From a virus: 52,242 nucleotides of DNA. How positions within the stretch are numbered: position 1 is the stretch's first letter; the number at the start of each line of letters is the position of its first letter. The translations under genes and the position numbers were made by a program. The notes below the pieces were generated by a model. The model was given only the letters and a program-made list of their open reading frames with translations, ran no database searches and was not told the origin of the DNA. Of this stretch, positions 7,495 through 15,040 are shown piece after piece. The stretch lies in IMG/VR virus record IMGVR_UViG_3300028800_000124, positions 1-52,242 of that record. One strand, given 5' to 3'.

Positions 7495-7901
7495 CTAACG
7501 TCGCCTACCAGGAGCGTGTCGCGGCCGGGGGCTGCCGCCGGCTGACCTGCGGTGAGCAGGGGCGCCATGAGTTCGCTGTCTGGTGGAAGTGCCCGGAAGG
7601 CCACCGGCTGGAACTGCGGTACTGCCCGGAACACGGGCCGGAGCACCTGGAGATGGCAAAGCAGGGGATGCTCAAGTGCCGGGAATGCGACTGCCTGATG
7701 ACGCCGATGATCGAGGGCTGGGCGGGTTGGGGGCTGGCGGAGTTGAACCGCCGGGGGCCCTTGCGTTCACGCGGGCCCTTGACTACCGGTCGCCCCCGGG
7801 TGCCTGGCGTCAGACGTCCTCAACCTCCCCGGTACGCAGGTCAAGGTAGCCCACGTACTCGCCGCCGGCCACGATGGCGAGGTTGCCGACGTCGTTCTTG
7901 A
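7491..7901 (+). CDS. Cys-rich hypothetical protein, uncertain C-terminus
   Basis: ATG 7491 follows GGAGAGG. The first 80 residues look real (WKCPEGHRLELRYCPEHGPE and KCRECDC suggest zinc binding). From about codon 85 the frame becomes Arg/Pro-rich and crosses a tRNA-like fold (7728-7797) and the end of the opposite-strand gene at 7810. The original C-terminus may have been lost here. It is the last gene of the island. Confidence 0.5.
   Translation: MTNVAYQERVAAGGCRRLTCGEQGRHEFAVWWKCPEGHRLELRYCPEHGPEHLEMAKQGMLKCRECDCLMTPMIEGWAGWGLAELNRRGPLRSRGPLTTGRPRVPGVRRPQPPRYAGQGSPRTRRRPRWRGCRRRS
7728..7797 (-). other. tRNA-like structure 1 (70 nt)
   Basis: Read on the minus strand: a GGGGGC/GCCCCC acceptor-type stem, a T-arm GGCGG-TTCAACT-CCGCC with a consensus T-loop, and a discriminator A. 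The centre holds two AAGGGCCC copies around GCGTGAACGC, not a normal D-arm and anticodon arm. It is not a canonical tRNA; it could be a decayed tRNA or a tRNA mimic. Confidence 0.35.
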
Positions 7902-7983
7902 CGAGCTCCGCGTCCGGGAACCTGCCTGCGACCTCACGGGCGCCGTCGAGCAGCTGCGCAGGGGTCAGGTTCGGGAGGGGCAT
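7810..7983 (-). CDS. hypothetical protein (57 aa)
   Basis: ATG 7983 overlaps the upstream stop (TGATG). Reads MPLPNLTPAQLLDGAREVAG then beta-like LAIVAGGEYVGYLDLRTGEV. It is short and well formed. It is the last gene of the terminase operon before the plus-strand island. Function unknown. Confidence 0.65.
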   Translation of the reverse strand: MPLPNLTPAQLLDGAREVAGRFPDAELVKNDVGNLAIVAGGEYVGYLDLRTGEVEDV

Positions 7984-8714
7984 CACGCGCACCCGCGTTC
8001 CCACCGGCCGCCTGTCCGCTGCCAGTGGCACAGCCCCGCCTCCGCCTGCTCCTGCGCCGTCCATGTCCTGCCGTTGAGCAGGGTGACATCACGGGCCGTG
8101 GCCCCGGCCGGGTTCAGGGTGACCAGCTTCTCGCAGTGCTGGCACTGGGCACCGGACAGCAGGCGGGAGGAGAGGGCGTCACAGGCCTCCCCCGCTGAGG
8201 CCTTGTCCTGCTCGGTGATCTTCGTCCCCTTGTAGACGGCGGTCGCGTACCAGGCTGCCTCCGCGACCGGGACGTTCTCGTGCAGGTAGCCGACTTCGAA
8301 TCCCCTCGCCCCGGTGCGGCCAACCAGGTCAGCGCACGCCTTCACCGCGTCCCCGCCGGGCGTTCCCGACGGGGCAGGCGCCGTGCCGGGACGTGGCCCG
8401 ATGAGGGCGGATATGGCCTCCTGCCCTTCCGGCGACCGCGCCCACTCGTCTGATTCCTCCTTGCTGGCGTCGTACCGTCCGGCGGTCACGTCATCGGCAA
8501 GGGAGCGGAGCAGCGGCCGGGAGTTACGGGGCGTCTTGGGGCTGGCGGCGAGGTCCCGCAGGTCCGCGACCAGTTGCATCTCGGGGAAGTCGAGCGGGGA
8601 CATGAAGTCGTGGTAGTGACCTGCGGCCGCCCGCTCGAGCATCGCCTCAGGGACGCCGGGGATCTCGCGCAGCGCCCGGGCCAGCTTCACGGTCGTGTGC
8701 TCGCGCTCAGTCAT
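7983..8714 (-). CDS. conserved actinophage-type protein of unknown function (243 aa)
   Basis: Lies just after the terminase gene, 9 bases from it. It begins MTEREHTTVKLARALREIPG and has a His-rich patch (AAAGHYHDFMSP). A Cys pair (QCQHCEKL) near residue 194 and a C-terminal Trp/Cys region close it. I recall similar proteins in actinobacterial prophages, but I know no function for them. Confidence 0.65.
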   Translation of the reverse strand: MTEREHTTVKLARALREIPGVPEAMLERAAAGHYHDFMSPLDFPEMQLVADLRDLAASPKTPRNSRPLLRSLADDVTAGRYDASKEESDEWARSPEGQEAISALIGPRPGTAPAPSGTPGGDAVKACADLVGRTGARGFEVGYLHENVPVAEAAWYATAVYKGTKITEQDKASAGEACDALSSRLLSGAQCQHCEKLVTLNPAGATARDVTLLNGRTWTAQEQAEAGLCHWQRTGGRWERGCA

Positions 8715-8723
8715 GGCGACACG

Positions 8724-10352
8724 CTACCGCCACGAACGGACGTTGCCTCGCGTCGGCCGCTCCTGCTCGTCGGCCGGCGCGAAGCCGTCCAGATCCCACG
8801 GCGCGTCCTCAAGTCCCGGGGCACCCTTAGCGGCTATCTCCCGCATCCGGCGACGAGCTTTCGTCTCCTCGTTCACTCCCATGTCACTGAGGTCCTGAGC
8901 GCCGGCCCACTTGCGGGCACCAGAAGCACCAGGCGGGCCGAACGTCTCCCGCAGGAACTTGGACGCCCCCCAGCACAGGCTGTCGAGCCTGTCCGGTGAC
9001 TTCTCCCCGGCCGAGCCCGTGAACGTCGCCATGCAGTCCTCCAGTTCCGGCATGTGCTCGTCCACCTTCAGGTGACCCTCGTCGTCTTTCCAGGTGCGGT
9101 GGCAGTGCAGGACGAGGGGGCGGCCGTCCTCGCTGATCCGGTCGTACATGACGGCGACCGGCTCGGCCCGTGCCCGCTTCGCGTCGGAGGCGTGCGTCAT
9201 CTCCACCCGCACGTGGGTGCCCATGTCCTTCTGCGCCTGGGCGAAGACCTCCTTCAGCCACTTGCCGCCGTGGTTCTTCTCCACGATGACGGTCGCGTTC
9301 CACTCCACGGCCTTGCGGATGACCCGTTTCGCGAACGGCGCCGGGGACTCCTGGCCGCCCCAGTTCTCCGCCACGTACAGGTGCGGGTCCGCCGGGTTGC
9401 CCTTCCCGATCACCGTGTACGCCTGCTCGTCGGAGTCCTCTGACCCGTCCGAGGGGTCGACGCCGATGTAAGTCTTCAGAAGGTACGGCGGGCCGCCCCG
9501 CTGGCCGACGCCGGGAACCCTGAGGCTGTCGAGCAGGTCACGGGTCCACAGGGCGTTCGCAACGTCGTCGAGCAGCTCGCCCTCGAGTTCCTGCTGCTCG
9601 AGGCGGGTGCCGCGGAAGCCGCCGACGACCGCGCGGACGAACGCCTCCGACAGGTTCGCGATGTTGTCGCGGGTCTTCAGCTTGCGGATGATCACCCCGC
9701 CGTGCTCGGGGTCGTTGCGGATGAAGCTGCGGATCAGCTTGCGGGCCTTGCGGCTGGCCTTCGGGGTGCCGTCCACGATGATCTGCGAGCGGCCGTCGCG
9801 GACCGCGTAGACCACCGATTCCTTCCAGGCGGTCTCCCACTTGTCCCACAGGCCGATCTCCGAGCACCATGCGCCTTTCAGGTTGCGGCCCTGAACCCGC
9901 AGGCCGCCCTCCGCCGCCGAGTCGACGTAGACGGTGATGCCGTTATGGAGTACCACCTGCCCGTAGGTGCGCCAGGCACCGCGGACCGTGCGGGAGCGGT
10001 GGTCCTTGATCTCGCCCATGCTGGTGCCCAGTGCCCGGAGCAGCCCGGTCTTTCCCTCGACGCACTTGGTCCACGCGTCTGCGTAGGTCGGGGCGACGAT
10101 CCCGTACTCGCCTTCGCCGTCCGTGTCGGACAGCAGCCAGTCGGCCATCGCGTTGGAGCAGCTGGCGTTCTTGCCCGCACCACGGCCGCCCTGCCAGTAG
10201 CAGACGCGCCAGTCGTTGCCGGGCGGCAGCAGCTGCTCAGGCCGGGCAAGCCGGCGCCATGCGGCCCGCGGGTCAACCGGCGCGGCCTCGAGCTTGCGGT
10301 CAAGCAGCCCGAGCACGGCCAGGTCGGCCTCGTCGGCGAGCAGGGCCGTCAC
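8724..10352 (-). CDS. terL: terminase large subunit (TerL)
   Basis: The packaging motor: its ATPase domain drives DNA into the empty head and its nuclease domain cuts the genome ends. The Walker A motif GGRGAGKN is at residues 55-62. CSEIGLW fits the Walker B/DE position, and VDGTPK the coupling motif. The C-terminal RNase H-like nuclease part includes TYIGVDPSDG and VEKNHGGKWL with acidic residues. At 542 aa it has the usual TerL length and looks intact. It is 5 bases from the candidate small subunit. The portal should follow it directly but is 4.4 kb away, behind the plus-strand island. Confidence 0.93.
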   Translation of the reverse strand: MTALLADEADLAVLGLLDRKLEAAPVDPRAAWRRLARPEQLLPPGNDWRVCYWQGGRGAGKNASCSNAMADWLLSDTDGEGEYGIVAPTYADAWTKCVEGKTGLLRALGTSMGEIKDHRSRTVRGAWRTYGQVVLHNGITVYVDSAAEGGLRVQGRNLKGAWCSEIGLWDKWETAWKESVVYAVRDGRSQIIVDGTPKASRKARKLIRSFIRNDPEHGGVIIRKLKTRDNIANLSEAFVRAVVGGFRGTRLEQQELEGELLDDVANALWTRDLLDSLRVPGVGQRGGPPYLLKTYIGVDPSDGSEDSDEQAYTVIGKGNPADPHLYVAENWGGQESPAPFAKRVIRKAVEWNATVIVEKNHGGKWLKEVFAQAQKDMGTHVRVEMTHASDAKRARAEPVAVMYDRISEDGRPLVLHCHRTWKDDEGHLKVDEHMPELEDCMATFTGSAGEKSPDRLDSLCWGASKFLRETFGPPGASGARKWAGAQDLSDMGVNEETKARRRMREIAAKGAPGLEDAPWDLDGFAPADEQERPTRGNVRSWR

Positions 10353-10357
10353 GGGGG

Positions 10358-10927
10358 CTAGGCCACCTTCAGGTGCTTACGGAACGTCTCCCGTGCCCGC
10401 TGCTGCCCGTCAAGGTCGCACCCGGAGGAGGCGAGGGCCGCCGCGAGGGCCTGCTCGAGCATGACCGCGGTCGCCTCCCGGACCGTCGCGAGCCTGCCCT
10501 CGATGTTGAGCTTCGCGATGTCAACCAGCAGCTTCCCGAGGCGGTCCATGGCCCGTTCCATCACCACGATCTCGGAGCGCAACTGCTCCCCGCCCTCGGT
10601 GGAGTACCGGATCGAGCGCATCTCGTTGACCTTCTCCCCGATGATGTCCTCCCATGCGGCGGCACGGCCTGCGAGGCGCTGAAGGGCGGAGAGGGGATCG
10701 GTGACGGGGGCGGCGTCACGCTGGTACAGGAGGCGCTGCGCCTCTTCCTGGAGCCTCGCCTCGGCGATGACGGGGGCGGCCTCGGTACCGAGGTGCATGC
10801 GGCAGCGGTCGGAGCCGGTGACAGCCGAGCCGTGGCAGGGACCGCGCCCGTCCTTCCGCTGGCGGGTGCACTCGTACCGCTTGTGCTCCTCGCACCAGCG
10901 GCCGGGGCGTATGGGGGTAACGGTCAT
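10358..10927 (-). CDS. terS: candidate terminase small subunit (189 aa)
   Basis: Position directly before TerL and size fit a small terminase, the subunit that recognises the packaging site. It has an N-terminal Cys/His cluster (CEEHKRYECTRQRKDGRGPC, then CRMHLG) and a long helical C-terminal region (GEKVNEMRSIRYSTEGGEQL, then a coiled-coil-like stretch). The role is inferred from place; no HTH is obvious. ATG 10927 overlaps the previous gene (ATGA). Confidence 0.6.
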   Translation of the reverse strand: MTVTPIRPGRWCEEHKRYECTRQRKDGRGPCHGSAVTGSDRCRMHLGTEAAPVIAEARLQEEAQRLLYQRDAAPVTDPLSALQRLAGRAAAWEDIIGEKVNEMRSIRYSTEGGEQLRSEIVVMERAMDRLGKLLVDIAKLNIEGRLATVREATAVMLEQALAAALASSGCDLDGQQRARETFRKHLKVA

Positions 10928-11076
10928 GACAGGGGGCGCATGGGGGCAACTGCGTCAGGTGACGGTTCTTCCGCCTGCAGCGCCTTAAGCATTTCCGCGA
11001 GGTCGCCCCCCGGCTTAATGATCCAGGTGTCACCCCACCTGAAGGCGGTTACCGGCCCGTACAGGATCTCAGCCAT
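10924..11076 (-). CDS. hypothetical protein (50 aa)
   Basis: A short gene, ATG 11076 to TGA 10924, overlapping both neighbours by 4-8 bases. It reads MAEILYGPVTAFRWGDTWII, then KPGGDLAEMLKALQAEE. The overlaps and normal amino-acid use support it as real. Function unknown. Confidence 0.6.
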   Translation of the reverse strand: MAEILYGPVTAFRWGDTWIIKPGGDLAEMLKALQAEEPSPDAVAPMRPLS

Positions 11077-11377
11077 CTAACATCCGCTCGCGGGGTTGCG
11101 TGGGGGCGCGGCGGGCGGCCGGAGCAGCTTCCCCTGCTGTCCTGCCGCCCGCCGCCTGAGGCACCGAAGAGGGCGGTTCCGGTGCCTGGTAAGGGATCAT
11201 GTCGGCGAGGGCTTGTACTCCTGCGTGGGTTGCCTCTGAGGACTGCCGGGCGGCACTGGCGTCAACCCGGACGGCTGCGAGCTGGTCGCGGAGGACGCTC
11301 GCGTGGGCGGCGAGTGCTTCCTCGAGGCGGGCGACGGAGGCCTCAATGCGGTCAAGCTGGTCGCTCCTGCGGGTCAC
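11069..11377 (-). CDS. coiled-coil hypothetical protein (102 aa)
   Basis: GTG 11377 overlaps the upstream stop. Residues 5-55 form a heptad-like coiled coil (LDRIEASVARLEEALAAHAS). The tail is Pro/Ala-rich. Often a membrane protein and a coiled-coil protein come as a pair, as here with the upstream gene. Confidence 0.6.
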   Translation of the reverse strand: MTRRSDQLDRIEASVARLEEALAAHASVLRDQLAAVRVDASAARQSSEATHAGVQALADMIPYQAPEPPSSVPQAAGGRTAGEAAPAARRAPTQPRERMLDG

Positions 11378-11901
11378 CGGGTGCCCCTTTCAGGCGACGG
11401 CGGGGCGGGCGCGGGACGTGTCGCCTGGGGCGCGACGGCCTGGCGGATGGCGGCGAGCTCGGCAAGCATGACCATCTGCTGTGTCTGCAGGTCATGCACC
11501 TTCCGGGTGAGGTCGGTGTTCGCCGCGAGGTCGGCCCGCAGCCCGTTCTCCACCTGGCCGATCTGCGTTTCCTGCTGGGAGATGGCGGCGAGGGTGCGGT
11601 TGAGGTTCCGCTCGCTGCGGTTGCTCGCGGCGGCGACCAGGAAGCCGATGAACAGTTCCGCCACGGTGGTGATGAGGTTGAGGGGGAAGTTGTAGCCGAG
11701 TGACGTGAACCAGGCTGGCAGGAACGAGCCGTTGGCCGGCACGATCTTGAAGGCGAACAGTGCGGTCCAGCCGATGACCAGGACCAGCCACACGATGATG
11801 TTCGTCGGCCGCCCCATGGCCGCCGATACCCAGTCGGCTACGCGCTCGAAGGGGGACTCGTGCTCCGGCGGCGTGACGGGAGCAGGGCGGATGACGGCCA
11901 T
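11374..11901 (-). CDS. low-affinity iron permease-like membrane protein
   Basis: ATG 11901 chosen; GTG 11922 would add 7 residues. FERVADWVSAAMGRPTNIIV followed by two hydrophobic helices (IIVWLVLVIGWTALFAFKI; NLITTVAELFIGFLVAAAS) matches the low-affinity iron permease family, which are short two-helix inner membrane proteins. The C-terminal part is a coiled coil plus a Pro-rich tail. In a phage-type operon upstream of terminase genes it could have another membrane role. A TACCGT -10 and the copy-2 palindrome lie just upstream. Confidence 0.6.
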   Translation of the reverse strand: MAVIRPAPVTPPEHESPFERVADWVSAAMGRPTNIIVWLVLVIGWTALFAFKIVPANGSFLPAWFTSLGYNFPLNLITTVAELFIGFLVAAASNRSERNLNRTLAAISQQETQIGQVENGLRADLAANTDLTRKVHDLQTQQMVMLAELAAIRQAVAPQATRPAPAPPSPERGTR

Positions 11902-11933
11902 GATCCAAAGGATGCCACGCACCGGACGGTAAA

Positions 11934-11962
11934 TGCACGTGCAGAAGTTCCGTGCAAGTGCA
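11934..11962. promoter_or_regulatory. TGCACGTGCA / TGCAAGTGCA operator-like pair, copy 2
   Basis: TGCACGTGCA at 11934-11943 and TGCAAGTGCA at 11953-11962, 19 bases start to start. On the minus strand a TACCGT -10 box follows three bases later, so the first palindrome sits in the -35/-10 spacer of the promoter for the terminase-side operon. Confidence 0.5.
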
Positions 11963-11977
11963 ATTGCGGTGAGCGGC

Positions 11978-12343
11978 CTAGCTCCCGACGTACCTCCCGC
12001 AGGCGTTGCACAGGCCCCGCAGGATACGGGCGCGGGGATGCGGGCACTCTTCCGGCTCCGGCTTGGGTGCGAGGGAGAACGAGCGGACCTGCGTTACCTC
12101 CTCGCCGGGCGAGATCACCGAGACGGTACCAGGAGGCTGGCGGGGGTCGACGGTGAGGCCGACCCTGACGCCCGAGATGCTCACCGCGGCGGGCTCGCGG
12201 CGCGCGGCGTCAAGGGCTGCCTGCCGTATCCACGGGCCGCGCTTCACGTCCCCGCGGGCCGCGTCGATCACCGCCGCCTCAGCCTCGCTGAGCATGACGT
12301 TCTCGTGGACACGGCGGCCGTCAGGCTTACGGGGGCGTGCCAT
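11978..12343 (-). CDS. ribbon-helix-helix-like protein with C-terminal zinc knuckle (121 aa)
   Basis: The N-terminal part VHENVMLSEAEAAVIDAARG, then PWIRQAALDAARRE, looks like a plasmid-type ribbon-helix-helix DNA-binding domain. The C-terminal end has CPHPRARILRGLCNACGRYV, a zinc-binding pattern. It could be a regulator. It starts at the stop of the DUF4326 gene (ATG 12343). Confidence 0.65.
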   Translation of the reverse strand: MARPRKPDGRRVHENVMLSEAEAAVIDAARGDVKRGPWIRQAALDAARREPAAVSISGVRVGLTVDPRQPPGTVSVISPGEEVTQVRSFSLAPKPEPEECPHPRARILRGLCNACGRYVGS

Positions 12344-12678
12344 CAGGCGTTGGCCATCTCAAGCAGCACGTCAGCATGGCAAGGCTCACCAGGAGGGCAC
12401 CAGCACGCGAGGTCCCGGCCGCGCAGCTCGTGGAGGCTGGCGAGGATGACCGCCCGGTCGACGCCGCGCGGAGGCTGGGAATCGCGGCTTTCAAGCCAGC
12501 GGCGGTGCCGCGTTACCGCCTGCCCGGCCGTGAGCGGCGGGAGGTCTCCGCGCGGCTCGCCAGCCCGGTAGGGGTTGCCGAATCTCGTGGGGCGGCCGAC
12601 GTAGACCGTGCCCGCCGGGAGCCGCCATCCGGCGGTGCGCCTGCGCTGGATTCGCTTTGGCGCGGCCGTCTTGGTCAT
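12343..12678 (-). CDS. DUF4326 domain protein
   Basis: It carries the DUF4326 signature: VYVGRPTRFGNPYRAGEP near residue 25 and GRDLACWCPPGEPCHADVLL at the C-terminus. The family is common in phages and actinobacteria; its role is unknown. It has its own leaderless promoter with a strong palindrome, so it is separately controlled. ATG 12678. Confidence 0.85.
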   Translation of the reverse strand: MTKTAAPKRIQRRRTAGWRLPAGTVYVGRPTRFGNPYRAGEPRGDLPPLTAGQAVTRHRRWLESRDSQPPRGVDRAVILASLHELRGRDLACWCPPGEPCHADVLLEMANA

Positions 12679-12683
12679 GTCCC

Positions 12684-12881
12684 CTATGATAACGGAATTC
12701 GGGAATTCCGGAACGCCTGCCTCGCCAGCATGTCGGCTAGCCGCTCCACGTCCGCCGCCACCCGTCCCGCCGCGTCCTTGTCCTCGTGCAGTTCCGGGGT
12801 GATCCTCTCCGCAAGAGCCGGGTGCAGCAGTTCGAGGGTCACCAGGCCAAGCCGCAGCAGGGCAGCGTCAAGCGCGGGCAT
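12684..12881 (-). CDS. hypothetical helical protein (65 aa)
   Basis: ATG 12881, with GGGAGG about 12 bases upstream. Residues 1-60 are mainly helix-formers (LDAALLRLGLVTLELLHPAL, AADVERLADMLARQAF). Unrecognised. The last codons contain the GAATTC palindrome used by the next gene. Confidence 0.55.
   Translation of the reverse strand: MPALDAALLRLGLVTLELLHPALAERITPELHEDKDAAGRVAADVERLADMLARQAFRNSRIPLS
12686..12710 (-). promoter_or_regulatory. leaderless promoter with GAATTC palindrome operator
   Basis: TATCAT (12686-12691) lies exactly 7 bases before ATG 12678. Directly behind it is the palindrome CGGAATTC-GG-GAATTCCG (12693-12710), filling the -35 to -10 spacer. The layout fits a repressor site. 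It overlaps the C-terminal codons of the upstream gene. Confidence 0.6.
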
Positions 12882-12967
12882 GCGAGGGGGAACCTCCCGG
12901 GCGGGGGCTGGGCGCGGGCGCGGTGCCTAGCCTAGTAGCGCTGGGTGACCTCGGGGGCTGCCATGGG

Positions 12968-13564
12968 TCAGCCGCCCCACACGATCACCACGACGAGCAG
13001 CGCGGCGATGATCACCGTGTTGAACGCCGCGTGGCTGATGATGCTCCTCCCGGTGCCGCCCTTGAAGTACTCGCGGGTGAACCACAAGCCCGCGAGGGTC
13101 AGGGCGAGGGATGCGCCGAGCGGGATCAGTATCAGCAGGTGCGCCAGGCCGAAGCGGAGACTCCGCAGGGAGCCGTCAAGCCAGTCCCTGGTGCCGGTCC
13201 GGTACTTCACCTCCTCGGCCTGCGAGAACCTCGGCAGGGCAATGGCGAGGGCCGGCAGGAAGACGACCGCGTACCACTTCCAGTGCAGGCCGGACAGGAT
13301 CAGGTTCGCCTGCCCGTTACCGCTGCCCACGTGGAAGACCTTCGATACCGCCCACAGGACCGGGTTCACCTCGAAAACCGGGGACGCGGTGATGAGCCCG
13401 TAGGCGGTTCCTCCCACGGCGGCCGCCAGCAGCAGGCCGGCCAGCAGGTGCCGCAGCCGGTACTGCCGGATGATGGCGAGGTTCTCACGCAGGTGCCCTT
13501 TCCCGAAGGCCGCCTGTGCCACGACCAGCCCGACGACAGCCGTGAGCGCGATCTGCCAGCCCAT
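12968..13564 (-). CDS. CPBP-type intramembrane protease
   Basis: A five- to six-helix membrane protein (199 aa counting the GTG three bases upstream) with the three motifs of the CPBP/CAAX protease family: EEVKYR (EExxxR, residues 118-123), FGLAH (FxxxH, 139-143) and HAAFN (HxxxN, 179-183). Family members cleave near the membrane and include prenyl-protein endopeptidases and bacteriocin immunity proteins. All catalytic positions are present. A membrane protease is unusual inside a phage-type operon and could act on host membrane proteins or confer immunity; that is inference. ATG 13564 overlaps the upstream stop. Confidence 0.65.
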   Translation of the reverse strand: MGWQIALTAVVGLVVAQAAFGKGHLRENLAIIRQYRLRHLLAGLLLAAAVGGTAYGLITASPVFEVNPVLWAVSKVFHVGSGNGQANLILSGLHWKWYAVVFLPALAIALPRFSQAEEVKYRTGTRDWLDGSLRSLRFGLAHLLILIPLGASLALTLAGLWFTREYFKGGTGRSIISHAAFNTVIIAALLVVVIVWGG

Positions 13565-13746
13565 CACTGACCCCCTCCTAGGTTGTCCTGCTGTTCAAGG
13601 GCGGACAGGCGGTCAATCGTCTGCTGGGAGACAGGCACCGTCCGGATAGCTTCCTCGATTGTCAGTGACGGGTCAGCCCTCATGGCGGCCTCAATGCAGT
13701 CAAGGACAGACGGGCCGGAACGGGTCACGGTCTCGCGGGCGGTCAC
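13564..13746 (-). CDS. hypothetical protein (60 aa)
   Basis: GTG 13746 overlaps the upstream stop (GTGA). Short helical protein with SLTIEEAIRTVPVSQQTIDR, which looks like a degenerate helix-turn-helix. Unknown. Confidence 0.55.
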   Translation of the reverse strand: MTARETVTRSGPSVLDCIEAAMRADPSLTIEEAIRTVPVSQQTIDRLSALEQQDNLGGGQ

Positions 13747-13946
13747 GGCCTCGCTTCCTTCGCTTGCCTCTCGCCGCAGTTAGTGCAGTACACGCGCCTG
13801 AGCCAACGCGACGGCGTCCCCCACTGGTGCCTGCTGCTGTCGGGGCAGTAGTAGAGGGAGTTGAGGATCGTCGCCAGGTGATGCTCGTGCGGCGGCGGCT
13901 CGTCGCACAGGGGGCAGCCGTACCGCCCTCCCGAAAGGCCGGTCAC
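13743..13946 (-). CDS. zinc-binding hypothetical protein (67 aa)
   Basis: Two Cys pairs, CPLC (residues 11-14) and CTNC (54-57), with a His-rich linker (PPPHEHHLA). Likely one zinc ribbon. GTG 13946 overlaps the upstream stop. Unknown role. Confidence 0.6.
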   Translation of the reverse strand: MTGLSGGRYGCPLCDEPPPHEHHLATILNSLYYCPDSSRHQWGTPSRWLRRVYCTNCGERQAKEARP

Positions 13947-14275
13947 GCCGGCCGCTCCTTCCGTATCTCGGCGATGATCCGCGACAGATCCCCGCTGCCC
14001 GGCGCGCGGCTAGCGTGATCCTCGCACACGGCCAGTCCGCCGATAACGGTATCCGCCGGGGACGCCACTCCCTCGCTGACGTAGAGGCAGACCGCGCAGG
14101 CAAGTACCTGCGGGCCGGGCGGTTCCGGCCACTCAAGATCAGGGCGGCCCATGATGGCACGGAACCCGTCGAGCAGCTCGTCCATCGTCTCCGCCTCAGT
14201 GAACAGGAGGAAGACATCGGCGGTCCGGCTGCTCTCGCCCTCGCGGTAGCCGGTCTCGTAGCTCTCGTCATCCAC
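13943..14275 (-). CDS. hypothetical protein (110 aa)
   Basis: I chose GTG 14275, overlapping the upstream stop, because the longer frame is Arg/Ala-rich antisense-like sequence. Contains SRTADVFLLFTEAETMDELL and a Cys pair (LACAVCLYV), then VCEDHASR. Unknown function. Confidence 0.55.
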   Translation of the reverse strand: MDDESYETGYREGESSRTADVFLLFTEAETMDELLDGFRAIMGRPDLEWPEPPGPQVLACAVCLYVSEGVASPADTVIGGLAVCEDHASRAPGSGDLSRIIAEIRKERPA

Positions 14276-14813
14276 CGGCTGTCTCCCATTCACTCGCGAT
14301 GATGCCGAGGAGGCGGGCCACCCTGGCGTCACGGCCGCAGTCACAGGGCTTGCCTGCCCGCTCGTCGTTGGAGCAGCCCGAGCCCGGCCCGCCCTCTCCC
14401 GGCGCCGGGTCAGGGTCAACCGCCTGCGAGCAGGAGTACCACGAGTCGCCCTCGTTGTAGTCGTGCCGCTCGGCGAGGATCGCGGCTACCAGGTCACGGG
14501 TCGCCTTGACGTCCCGGAGGCGGCGGGCGGGGTCGTTGCGGGCGATGTGGGCGGCAATCGGCGCGGCATGGTCGAACTGGCCGACCTCGCAGACCGTCCA
14601 GCCCGTCTCCGGCGTCTCCGTCCCGACCATCTGCACGCGGCGGTCCTGGCGGCGGTCCGCCGGGCCCGGCTGGTGACCGTAGGCGGTCCACTTGCCAGTT
14701 CGCGGGTCGGCCGGGTCGGGCTGTCCCTCGCGCGCCGTGGTTTCATCCTCTGCGAGGTTTGCCTCGATGGACGCGGCCAGCTCGGCTACCCGGGATGTCA
14801 GGTCAGTGCTCAC
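14268..14813 (-). CDS. DUF6221 family protein (181 aa)
   Basis: Features of this actinobacterial phage family: a helical start (LAASIEANLAEDETTARE), the His/Asp-rich HIARNDPARRLRDVKATRDL, and a Cys-containing tail (DSWYSCSQ, then GKPCDCGRDARVARLLGIIA). The function of the family is unknown. Overlaps neighbours by four bases on both sides. Confidence 0.75.
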   Translation of the reverse strand: MSTDLTSRVAELAASIEANLAEDETTAREGQPDPADPRTGKWTAYGHQPGPADRRQDRRVQMVGTETPETGWTVCEVGQFDHAAPIAAHIARNDPARRLRDVKATRDLVAAILAERHDYNEGDSWYSCSQAVDPDPAPGEGGPGSGCSNDERAGKPCDCGRDARVARLLGIIASEWETAGG

Positions 14814-15040
14814 GGCTTCTCCTCAAGGTCGAAAGACAGCAGCAGCAGCGTCTTAGCCGGGAGCACCGCGGCGCGCACGCACGCGCCCTCCCGCAGGGGC
14901 GGGAGCGGTTCGCGGGGCACCACGACCCATGCCGCGCAGCCGTCACTGTCCTGCTCAGGGTCGCGGAGAACGTCGCACTGGTACTCCCGGGCGCCGATGA
15001 CAAGCCTGACGTTCTCAGGGGCCTCGATGTGGTCAGTCAC
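14810..15040 (-). CDS. hypothetical protein (76 aa)
   Basis: GTG 15040. Beta-rich protein with NVRLVIGAREYQCDVLRDPE and ACVRAAVLPAKTLLLLSFDL. It overlaps both neighbours. Unrecognised. Confidence 0.6.
   Translation of the reverse strand: MTDHIEAPENVRLVIGAREYQCDVLRDPEQDSDGCAAWVVVPREPLPPLREGACVRAAVLPAKTLLLLSFDLEEKP

Noticed and set aside
9702-11080. Plus-strand frames opposite the terminase genes
   Set aside because: They are shadows of TerL and the small terminase candidate; the minus-strand proteins have clear motifs.
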